From Elmis aenea (Eukaryota; Arthropoda; Insecta; Coleoptera; Elmidae): a stretch of 64,000 bases of DNA. Shown piece by piece: positions 54,764 to 64,000 of this stretch. Below the pieces are notes generated by a model that did not search any database, was not told the DNA's origin, and worked only from the letters and a program-made list of their open reading frames with translations. The stretch is from assembly GCA_947652605.1 (NCBI GenBank), contig CANTFG010000007.1, positions 27,609 to 91,608 on the forward strand. Direction: 5' to 3'. Both the position numbers and the translations under genes were made by a program. Each line of letters opens with the position of its first letter. Within the stretch, counting starts at the first letter, position 1.

Positions 54764-54972
54764 CTGCAAAGTAATGGTAATAGTTTGCCCTCTATACAAA
54801 GCAAGACTATTTGGTAACGGTCCAGCAGCCAGACTAAGGTGGCGAAGTGGTATCCTCAGACTTCCGCTGATTGCTTCACGGGGGGCGCTTCCTATAAGAA
54901 GTTGTCCACCACGCACCATGACCCTTCTAGGCCACCATCGTTTATCATTTCCGCACATCACCAAGAGATCGC
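54764..54972 (-). CDS. PH-domain protein, internal exon
   Basis: A 209-base exon on the minus strand bordered by a TTTTATTACAG acceptor and a CAG-GTAATA donor. It encodes GDLLVMCGNDKRWWPRRVMV, then RGGQLLIGSAPREAISGSLR, ending GQTITITLQ. The pattern of a WxxR strand followed by short beta strands fits the N-terminal two thirds of a PH domain. Exon phase is 1 at the start and 0 at the end, which joins exactly to the exon at 39628. The intron between them is 15.1 kb and made mostly of transposons. Upstream exons lie beyond this point or were too short to see. The GC content is clearly higher than that of the surroundings, as expected for conserved coding sequence. Confidence 0.75.
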
Positions 54973-55997
54973 CTGTAATAAAAACAAATACAATTAATGT
55001 AGCATACATTGATTCATTAATTTTTGTTGATAAAATATGGCATGACCAACTGTTCAAAACATAAAAGAAATGAGTAAAAAAAAAAAAAATTAAGGACTTG
55101 GAGTATACAGAGTAGTTCAAATTCGAAACAATTGTAGGATATTCGATAACTATATTTATTGGCGAAAATCGAATAAAATTTATCGAGCTTAATTCATTTG
55201 TGTTTTTATTACACTTCCTATTTCAACGGTATGTTTTAAACGACAGATCTGTCTGTTGTATGGCCCGCGATATGTATTATAAATTTTATAATTGGCCCGT
55301 GGCTTTCAAAACATTAAACAACTCTGTTTTAATTTTAAAAAAGACTAAACTTGGCAAAAAGAAGCTTATATTAATATTGCAATGACATGTAACACTATAT
55401 ATTATGCAAAAAGTTCCATGAACTTGATTGGAAGCTCTGGCATCATCTACCATAAACCTCAGATGTTGCTTCGTGATTATCATCTACTCAGATCTTAGAA
55501 AATTACTTTATATGAGATTTTATAAACCATGAAAATGTCAAAATAGACCTAAAAGAAGTCTTTTAACTTTATGTTAAAACCAACGCATCTGTAATTTTAA
55601 AAGAAAGTGTTTAAAAGTTTAAAATAATGATGGGAAATAAGTTAAGAAATAAAATAGATTAGATTCTTTTTAATAGTTGCTCTAATATTATTTTGCGAAA
55701 AAAAACGACATTATTATACATTGCAGCGTTTTTCATTGAACTTGCGCCGTGATTTTCCATATTATCAATTTCTATTGCGTCTCCTTTAAATCCCCTTATC
55801 CCTTATGCGGCAGCGACTAAAAAATAGGTCCTCGAATCTCGAATTGTTTTTAAAGCTATCGCCTGTTCCATATTGGTTATAAAAAAAGGTTCTCCAATTG
55901 CTTTTATCGTAAATACTGTTTCACACTATAAGTACACACTATAGTATTCCCTTTAATTTTCGCGTCCTCCTTCAGATATTTGGCGCCCCTCGCTTGG
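54973..55997. other. Non-coding AT-rich stretch
   Basis: Presumably intron or upstream sequence of the PH gene. No further exon, repeat or RNA was recognised. Confidence 0.4.
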
Positions 55998-56376
55998 CAG
56001 TAGCGTAGGCAGAATATTTTGATGGAAGTTTTAATAAAGGCTCAGCCTTTTAAATTGATATTTACTTGTCCAATCTTACACACAGTGTCCTAGGCAGGGG
56101 GTTAGGGGGTCAGAACCCCTCTTTCATTGGATCACAATAAATCGATATAGGACCGGAGAACTGCAAATGTTGTGCAAAAAAAAACGAAAAAAGGCGACTG
56201 GTGACCTTGAAAAAAGGCCCTCGGCTCTTTTTGCTGTTTATTAACCCTCTCCTTAAGCATCCAGCTGCTAAAAAACAAAAAAAAAAAACAGACTAGTGAG
56301 TGGTGACCTAAAAAAAGGTCCTCGACACTTTTTGCGTTTATTAACCCCCCTCCACGGAAGCATCCTGCCTACGTCA
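55998..56376. mobile_element. Possible MITE with AGTAGCGTAGGCAG ends
   Basis: AGTAGCGTAGGCAG near 56001 is partly inverted as CTGCCTACGTCACT near 56364. The interior holds two related pieces with GGTCCTCG and TTAACCC words, which also resemble 26500-26620. No clean target duplication was found. Confidence 0.45.
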
Positions 56377-57287
56377 CTCCTTATATACAAACACGAATTC
56401 TGAGATGTATCAAAATATGTAGGTATATTTATAAGATAAGAACTTGCTCAAAAAATTAGGTGGACATACCTACATCCCTAGTTTTATAAATCCAGATTCT
56501 TGCGGTGGAGTTTCGACGCCCCTAGCCCCCTCCTGCATACTCCACTAACGCTTGGTTTCACAGTATGTACGTATATAGAGCATTATGGTTAATTTATCAT
56601 TTTAATATAGTGGTGTAACTGTACAATTATATGTAGTAATGTCACAATTAAAACTTAACAGTGCGACTTTTTGTAATTACATTTAAAATGCCGAGTTATG
56701 TAATGAATTATTATAATCTGCTGTGTTTGTTGGAGTATATCAAATTAATCCCACGAAGTCGTGTTATTTCACGTGTGCTTTCTACATGAATTTTATCACC
56801 ACACCTTATTTATTTTTAATCTGTGTTGTTGGTTAGTACACTATTAAATTTAATGAAAAATAAATCGCCTTAATACTTTTAAATAATCTTAGTATCAAAC
56901 AACTTTTTTTGTTTAAATTTTACTTACAATTATGCTAATATAAAATTTTAAAATGCCTTATAATATATTAAAAGACGTCTTACGATAATAATTACTAAAT
57001 AAAAGCTACTGCTGATTAGATCACGTCAAATCAAATTGATCTTGCACACTTTTAAGCAGCATTTTTACCGCTGCGTTTTCTTTAAATATTTTTTTATTTT
57101 GCAGCAGTATAAATCAGTAGAGCATCGTAATTGACAGCGCTATGTACACAATCGTGTGTAAGTAGTTTTTTGGTACAGATATAACACCGATTTTCCGGCA
57201 ACTGATGATTCGGCACAGCGTTTAGTTCGGACGAAATTACGAGACTAGTTTACAGATGGCGTTGTGTGTAGAGCGCGCTTATTTACA
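56377..57287. other. Non-coding AT-rich stretch
   Basis: No gene or repeat boundary was recognised. The part from about 57060 is less AT-rich. Confidence 0.4.
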
Positions 57288-58613
57288 TTAGGGTACCTCT
57301 ATACGTATAACAGGGTATGGCCAAGCTTCACGAACCCTCCAAATTTCTAATAGCGGCAATGGGATTATATGGGATTTCTTTTAATAACCTCATTTTTAAA
57401 CGAAATTTGACGGTAAAAACTCAATTGGCATGCGGAAATAGATGCAATAGTAAGTATAGCAACTAAAAAGTGAGTAAAATGAAGGATTAATAATTGTTAT
57501 TAGCTATTAATGTTTAAAAAACATCCACTGTAAAGATGCAACCCATGATACACTCAGTGTACATAAAAGAATTTAAAACACTTGTAATTACAGTGTTTTT
57601 TTGTGTGTACGACAGTTCCAACAATATATTGCTGTACTTACTTTTAAGCAGGGTAAGAAACCGAACCGGTTAACCGTTTTTTCCTGTATGTGATTTTAAC
57701 CGAAACCATTATTTTAATTGGCAAAAAACGGTCACTTTAACCTAAATAATTAAAAACCGGTTGTTTTAAACATTTTTTTTTCTATAAAAATTACTTTAAA
57801 AAAATACATAATCTGCATTAAATGCGATTACCAGAAGTCATTACTGAACGTTGCTGGATTGTAGATACATTATAAAATTATAAATAGATATCTTTTCATA
57901 ATTTGCACTCCTAGTCTAAATAATGTCAAAAACCGGTTTAAAAGATAAATTGGTTTTTTAGAGTAAACAGGTTTTTGAAAAACAAAACAGGTGTTTAGGC
58001 AAAAACCGTTATCAAAATAAAGTTCTCGATTTCGGTTAACCGTTAACTAAATTTTTTTTCGGTTTCGAACCCTGCTTCTAAGGAATAAAAACAAGACGTT
58101 ATAATAGACATATTTTTTATTTTTACGTTTACAAAACTATTTTTAATTCAATGATATTTATCAAATGAAGAACCTAAGTCAACAAAATTATTGAATAACG
58201 GCTTTGGTCTTTAAATTTATATTGAAATCCCAAAATTTAGCTAATTCTATGCCACACAAATCTTCGTTTCCAAGATAGATAAATGTGTGGATACGAATAT
58301 TAAGCATCTTTAATTAATTATGATAATTAAGTTGCAAACAATTGTTTACTTCATTCCTGTTTTAATGTCCAATGAGCAACTGAAATGTATAGATTCATCA
58401 ATTTACTTTCATATTTTATGACAAATTACATTATTAATTACAATCATTGCTAATAAATTGATGTAGACAAATAATTACAATGCACATTTTCTAAAAAATT
58501 TAAAAAAATCATTGTATTTAAATTAACAGCCTAGTGGCAAGCGAAACTCGACCGTATCGCCATCAGAAAGTTGTCCAGCGCATGTCCTTACCCTGTTTAT
58601 ACAGGTACCCCAA
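57288..58613. mobile_element. TIR repeat R1, copy 2, uninterrupted
   Basis: The left end TTAGGGTACCT and the inverted right end TTGGGGTACCT are followed by a second shared word, AACAGGGTA. A 6-bp word TTTACA flanks both ends (57282-57287 and 58614-58619). The interior contains many ACCGGTT-type words and no reading frame of interest. It shows the uninterrupted form of the copy split at 10425-17607, and its left end is what overlaps the end of the NB-ARC gene in copy 1. The superfamily is unassigned. Confidence 0.72.
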
Positions 58614-58651
58614 TTTACACTGCAGTTGGTGGTGATAACGCAATTTTAAAT

Positions 58652-58928
58652 AACAACTCGCACGCCGCGCCGGCAAGAAAAGTGACACAACTCAAAATAA
58701 AAAAAATTTCAGTATGTCAAAAAAAGTAATCACAAAACCTAGAATTCAAAAAACTAAGAATGTGTAAATGTTTAAGACGAATCCTTGAACTTTTGTTTAG
58801 CTTATATGCTATAAAAAAGTATTCTAAATGCCTCAGTCACTTTTCACCACTGTAGTAAAGTTGGATGGAGGTAGAGACAGGTTAGGTTTTTAAGTTGTGT
58901 CACTTTTCTTGGCGGGGTGCGAACTGTT
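58652..58928. mobile_element. 277-bp MITE
   Basis: AAGAAAAGTGACACAACT near the left end is inverted near the right end, and both continue outwards into GCGAGTTGTT/GCGAACTGTT-type termini. There is no coding sequence. Confidence 0.65.
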
Positions 58929-60608
58929 TTTGCTGAATACTAAACTAAACAGAGCGAAAATCAAATAGATAAATACAAATTATCTTTTAATTATGTTAAT
59001 TAATTTAAAAATTAAAAAAATATAGCAATACAAAGAAATATGATTCAAACGTCACTTATTTCTTGTACTCCTCGCTCAATGTAATCGACGCTTAAAGTTG
59101 GAGACCGGGCTACTTAGCTACTTTACTCGCTACTCGCTTGCTATTTTACTCGCTGGCTAGTAAAATCGCTCTGTGTAATGTATCTGACTAGTGAAATCGA
59201 GACGGTAGCATTTGCCAGAATGCTCAGATTCCAGAATATGAAACACGAGACCGAGAGATTCCTTCGGCAATATTCGGCATTGTTTCGGCTTTTATCGTAT
59301 GATCCGAGTTTGGTTAGTTTAGTGTCAAAATTGTTGCTAGAAAGTAAATTTAAAGTGTGATGGATATGATGCATTTCAGTTGACAAACACGTTTGAGGTT
59401 ATGTTTAATGTTATGTTTACTAAATACAAACAACTAAGGTTTGAAAGTATGTAGTATGTTTCAGCCCCCAAACGTTTAATTTTACTTATGCAAGTAGATA
59501 CATAATTTGAGGTTAAGAGTTGGCAGATCTGTGGAAGAAAACTTCTTAATTCAGCAAAACTGAAACATCATATATATAAGTTGAAGTTTTTATCACATAC
59601 CTATGTAGTCTAGCCATAAATACTGTTACAAAAGTTATTAACAAAGGCCTTAATACAAAAAAGTGTCCAAATGTAAGCGCTTAATTTTTTATTACGTAGG
59701 TACCAAATAGAGTAAAATTTTGTTTGCAGATTAAAATATATTAACGGCTGAAGAATCTTTAAACAAACATTACAACAAGGTGTACACTCGTAGTTCTCTA
59801 GAAGCCTCTACAGCTGCTAAGAATGTTTTGATGATGATTTTTTGGTGCAATCACAAATCTTCATTTTTCTAAAAAGTCGTGAAGCATCCGCTAAAGTTTA
59901 CCAAAAAAACCCCTTAGAATTGTCTGTTAAACCTTTAAATTGAAATTTGTACAAAATAGTAGTCGTAGCCTGTTCAGCAAAATTTACCGCCATAAATGAA
60001 CTTGCACCATTTTCATATTTATTGAATTTTAATATCAGGAAATTTTAATTATTTTAATATTTGTTTCATTTGAATGAAGCCATATTTTAGTCCGGTTTTG
60101 TTTAATAAATAAGAACAAGAAACAAAATACTGTTTATTATCAATATTTATATACTTATTGTTTAATTATATTATTCTATTCAACTTTTTTTAAATAACTT
60201 TTGAACTAACAAGATCATGATAATTTATTTTAGATTTTTATTCAGCATCACATACTTAAGAGATGTGTCCATTATATGTAAATATACATATAAGATAAAT
60301 AATTTTGATGGTTTTAGTGGTCTGTATTGAAGGCTTCAGCCGAGCATAAAGAAAACTCTATTGACAACCAATATTTCGGATTTATTTTAATCTTACCTCA
60401 GGGTTTCTAAGTTACAAACAAGAACATTTTTAAGAAAAATCTGAATAAAAACTGATTGTTTTTATTCTTACAAATCAATACTTACTCAAAGTGAGAATGT
60501 ATCATAAAGCTGAACGAACTACTTGGTTCGCCAGAATAGAAATGTATTTTGCAAATGTATTAAATAATTAAAGTTTTAATGTATATTAGTAAAATTTGAA
60601 TGTATATA
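58929..60608. other. Non-coding AT-rich stretch
   Basis: A short run of CTCGCTACTCGCTTGC words occurs near 59123-59160. The small open frames here, on both strands, have no recognisable domain. Nothing else is seen. Confidence 0.4.
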
Positions 60609-60897
60609 TGTCGTAGGCATAATGTGAAATCCGGCATTTTATAAAACGCCTAGACACAAAACTATTAGCTTCATTTTAATTATTTATTTAAAAAAAAACT
60701 TTAACCAACCTTTAATCTGACCCTCTACTACTGACCAAATGAAGGAGGGTCAGGTTAAAGGTTGGTTAAAGCTTTTTTTTTGTATGAACACAAATGTATG
60801 GGTCTAAGAAAAAGTCATAATTTGCTCGTTTTGCCGGCTTTTTATAAAATGCCTAGGCGTTTTATAAAATGCCGGATTTCACATTATGCCTACGACA
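60609..60897. mobile_element. 289-bp MITE with an internal hairpin
   Basis: Ends TGTCGTAGGCATAATGTGAA are perfectly inverted, and TATA borders both sides. The inner 60700-60770 is a second palindrome (AACCAACCTTTAATCTGACC with its complement). Nearly the whole element could fold back. Confidence 0.8.
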
Positions 60898-61336
60898 TAT
60901 ACACCAAAAAACGCTCTAGTGTTGAGTTGTTGTAGAAAGCTCTTGCGTACTGCAGCAGCCAACTTTCCACAAAAATGTATTAAGGCTAAAAGCAACCATT
61001 TGGAATAATATATTTATGTTTTTACTTTTGTAAGTATGTTGAAACCAAAATACTTATCTAGTTCGCTCCATTATAGAAAACAAAAACTTTGTACCAGTAT
61101 TTATGGCAAGACTAGATAGACAAAGTAGAAAAGATTTATAAAAATTCACGAACCGTTAAATTTTAGCTTTCATAAAAAAAAATTTGAAAGGAAACTAGAA
61201 AAACTCAAAACGCTACCGTGACCATTCACAGCATAAAAATCCAACTCACACGGTTGGTACTACGGTGCAGCTTTTCATTATCACCTAGTTCACCTGAATT
61301 CTGTCATAAACATTTTAACAATCAGATCCTATAAAC
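60898..61336. other. Non-coding AT-rich stretch
   Basis: Nothing recognised. Confidence 0.4.
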
Positions 61337-61570
61337 CAGTGGTGCCCAACCCATAGCTCGCGAGCAACACGTTGCTCGTGACACCTTTTGATGTGGCTCG
61401 TGACAACTTTTGATGTGCTTCATTTTCTTTAACATATTACAAATTTTTATTGTTGGTTCATTAAAACTTTTAAAATTAAAATATTAAAATCAAAATATAT
61501 TATATGTGGCTCGCCTAAAATTTTTAAATTCTAAATTGGCTCGAGCCCAGTTAAAGGTTGGGCACCACTG
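61337..61570. mobile_element. 234-bp hAT-type MITE
   Basis: Ends CAGTGGTGCCCAACC and GGTTGGGCACCACTG are perfect inverted copies. The 8-bp duplication CTATAAAC is perfect (61329-61336 and 61571-61578). The interior has GCTCGCGAGC and GCTCGTGAC words common in hAT MITEs. Confidence 0.9.
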
Positions 61571-62665
61571 CTATAAACTGTCTGACAAACATCACATCAA
61601 GAGTGTTGTGAACACACTATGAACAGCACTTGACTTCAAACTAACTAGTGCCCTTTGCATAAAAAAAGTTTGATAACGTCATTAATCATGGTATGGACTA
61701 ATGAAAATATGTAGTATAAGTCCATTGTTTTTTGTTTCGAGATATTTAAGGATATGCATTTCAGTCAGCATATCGCATTTTTCTTCGTTATTAAAGTTCA
61801 TTTTTACGACTAACAGGCCTTCAAAACTTTTAGTTTGTTGGTCGGTTGTCATGGAAACAACATAAACTACAATGACCGGCCTACCTGATTTATAATGGTT
61901 ATTGTTTAAAACGTATTTTTTGAAATTTGACAATGAAAGAAAAAGTAAAATACCATGTGTGATACATCTATGGATTTACAAAAATAAATGCTATTTGATT
62001 ATGTAAATAGCAAAAATTGCACCCATAAGAAAAAACAAAGTTGGTTGTCATAAAACAAAAACGAATCGATCTAGGAAAAATTTGTGACCACTATCCGATT
62101 CGGCTTAAAAAGTTGCTTGGGCAATGTTTTAACACATTTGAAATATTTTAAACTCCGAAGGAGTTATAGACGATTTTCAAAAATCGTATTTTCCGGTTTT
62201 TCCCAATTTTCTCAGATACCGTTTGAGATATCTCCAATTTCTCTTCGGATTATTAATGAGCACCAAATTTAGCAACTTTGCCGAATTTAAACCTATATTC
62301 TAGCTATTATAAGCGAGCCATGCCTAAACTCGAATTTCAAACACACTGTATATATTACCTAAATAGTAATCAATTGTAATGCTTTAAACATACTGCAATT
62401 AAATCGGCCGCTATTCCTAAAGTATGCTTAGTTATTGTTATCCACAGTAAAAAGGTATTATGGACTTTTTAGCTGCTTAAATATAAACAAATAAATAAAA
62501 TAATTTTTTAAACTATAAGGATACAAGTGTAATAAAATATTGGTTGTTTTAAGGATATAATAAACATAACTGTAATATTTTAATTTGTATCATGTTATTT
62601 TCGTACTTGAGAGACAACATCTATATCTGGATATGTTTTATTTCTGCCCATTTAATCATTTATAT
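61571..62665. other. Non-coding AT-rich stretch
   Basis: The small reading frames at 61682-61933 and 62084-62272 lack recognisable domains, and I do not regard them as genes. Confidence 0.4.
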
Positions 62666-63632
62666 CAGATGGGCAACCTCCTGTCCTCAAAAGTCTATAA
62701 TCTGGCCCGTGGGCATTTTCAAAAGATGCATAAGCCCTTTATAAAACACGTTTATTTGTTGTTATAAAAAAAAAATCATATTCTTATAAAAAACATAATT
62801 ATTGCTTATAATCCCTAGTGTACAACTTCTATGCAGAACTGACCAATAAAAGCATGGTTGTTCGATTTATTGGTTTTGGTTGACATAACTACCCATTTGG
62901 ATGAACTGCATACAAAATTACAAAAGGAAAATCAAAGTCACCGAATTGTGTGGATATGTCCATACATTTCAAAACAAATTTAAAGTTTTGGATACATAAC
63001 AACAATTTATTTATTTTTCATCATTTCACACAGCTTTTACCAATACTTATGGAAAACAAAAATGTATCGATATCTATAAAATTGCACGAATTCATTAAAA
63101 GGTTCGCTTATTTTAAAAACACCTATTTTTAAATATTTTCATCTTCATTGATAATATTTACCACAAACAAAATTCTTGAAAAAGTCCCAAAGGAATTTCT
63201 AGAATTCTTAGCAGAAAAGAAATAAGATATTTTTGGAATTACATAATGAACTTTATAAAAATTTAGGCCCTTGATTGTCGATGCAAAAAAGAATATCAAA
63301 AAATTCATCGTGGCACTCAATGAAAATTTGGAGCACTTTGCCCATTGTCACTACTAAAATCGCACCTTATATCAATTAATTATAAAAATATCAGCAGTGG
63401 TAAATATCGTACTTCATTTTGTATTAACATTGTGTTTTTCTTAGTATTGTTTTTCGTTATAAAATTACATGTAACGATCAATAATATAAAGACAATGTTA
63501 ATAATATCATATCTTTTATTTTGTATCATTTTCACGTTTTTGTATTTTGAACCACTAAAAATTATGACCCTAGTCTACTCTACATCAGACAAGTTTGATT
63601 TGGCCCGCCACTAAAAAAGGTTGCTTACCCCT
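62666..63632. mobile_element. Probable hAT-type element
   Basis: CAGATGGGCAACC at the left and GGTTGCTTACCCC at the right are inverted with a few changes. Inside both ends there is a TGGCCCG word, common in this group. The flanks ATTTATAT and ATCTATAC match only in part. No transposase was found. Confidence 0.5.
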
Positions 63633-63798
63633 TATCTATACCATTTAATAACTGCAAGTTCAGTTAACTGTTAAAATTATCTCTTAAAATTAAAAATATT
63701 TGATATAATACATAATACTGATACAAACTTGCAATGTTATACAGTTAATCATATATATTGCTGTAAGCTTCTTCTCTAATAATCATTCTAAGCTTAGT

Positions 63799-63981
63799 TA
63801 GGGTTACCAGACGTACTCTTTTTGAGGTATGCCACTTTTGTACTTTTCACTTTCTTTCTATTGTCCTCTTTTATACTCTTTTTAATTGTGCAAATACGGT
63901 ACGTTTTTTTTTTTTTTTTGGTAGGAAGGAGAGATGTCAATTGTAGGTACTCTTTTTTATATCGTACCATCTAGTAACCCT
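63799..63981. mobile_element. Short TIR element
   Basis: TAGGGTTACCAGACGTAC at the left pairs with GTACCATCTAGTAACCCTG at the right, with a few mismatches. No target duplication could be fixed. Confidence 0.5.
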
Positions 63982-64000
63982 GTATATAAATTACAAGTGT

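Noticed and set aside
59141..59386. Overlapping 81- and 60-residue frames on both strands
   Set aside because: Short, without domains or splice context, in a repeat-rich stretch.

Overview
The window looks like a piece of an arthropod, most likely insect, nuclear genome. It is strongly AT-rich, gene-poor and packed with nested transposable elements. It contains GT-AG introns, Ty3 and Ty1/copia LTR retrotransposons, and Merlin, hAT, piggyBac-type and mariner-type DNA elements. No bacterial operons, RNA genes or CRISPR arrays were seen. The order is not determined; a beetle or hemipteran is a guess.

Layout. 0-5.7 kb holds small TIR elements, a decayed Merlin transposon (about 1855-4409) with two opposed transposase fragments, and a foldback repeat. 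6.1-9.9 kb is one long open frame for a 1269-residue NB-ARC/ankyrin protein (NLR-like STAND ATPase). From its last codons to about 18.5 kb lies a three-layer nest: a TIR repeat (here R1; intact second copy at 57288-58613), split by a Gag-protease-only LTR element on the minus strand (10425-17607), whose own LTR is split by an intact Ty3-type element (10481-14916) with LTRs identical by eye. 19.6-20.8 kb is a TA-flanked TIR element. 21.8-26.3 kb is an intact Ty1/copia element with LTRs identical by eye. 28.9-36.8 kb is a tandem duplication. Each half has a decayed minus-strand gene for a zinc-finger/tyrosine-recombinase-like protein, and the two halves keep different domains.

38.7-55.0 kb carries two exons of a minus-strand host gene for a PH-domain protein. 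Exon phases match across a 15.1-kb intron (39629-54763). That intron holds a hAT element, a non-coding LTR element (42443-50261) interrupted by a second Gag-protease-only element (45520-49026), a foldback element, and another hAT element with two insertions inside it. 55-64 kb has no recognised gene, only short TIR elements.

How it fits together. The two Gag-protease elements share a gag, two CCHC knuckles, a DTG protease, a long Lys/Arg/Glu- and RS-rich segment, a tRNA-Pro-type primer site and LTR ends, but lack reverse transcriptase, RNase H and integrase core. They probably depend on a related autonomous element. The best candidates for undescribed biology are the NB-ARC/ankyrin gene with its glycine-rich hydrophobic N-terminal segment, these Gag-protease elements, and the recombinase-like gene pair. 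All calls rest on reading the sequence and on family knowledge; no searches were run.
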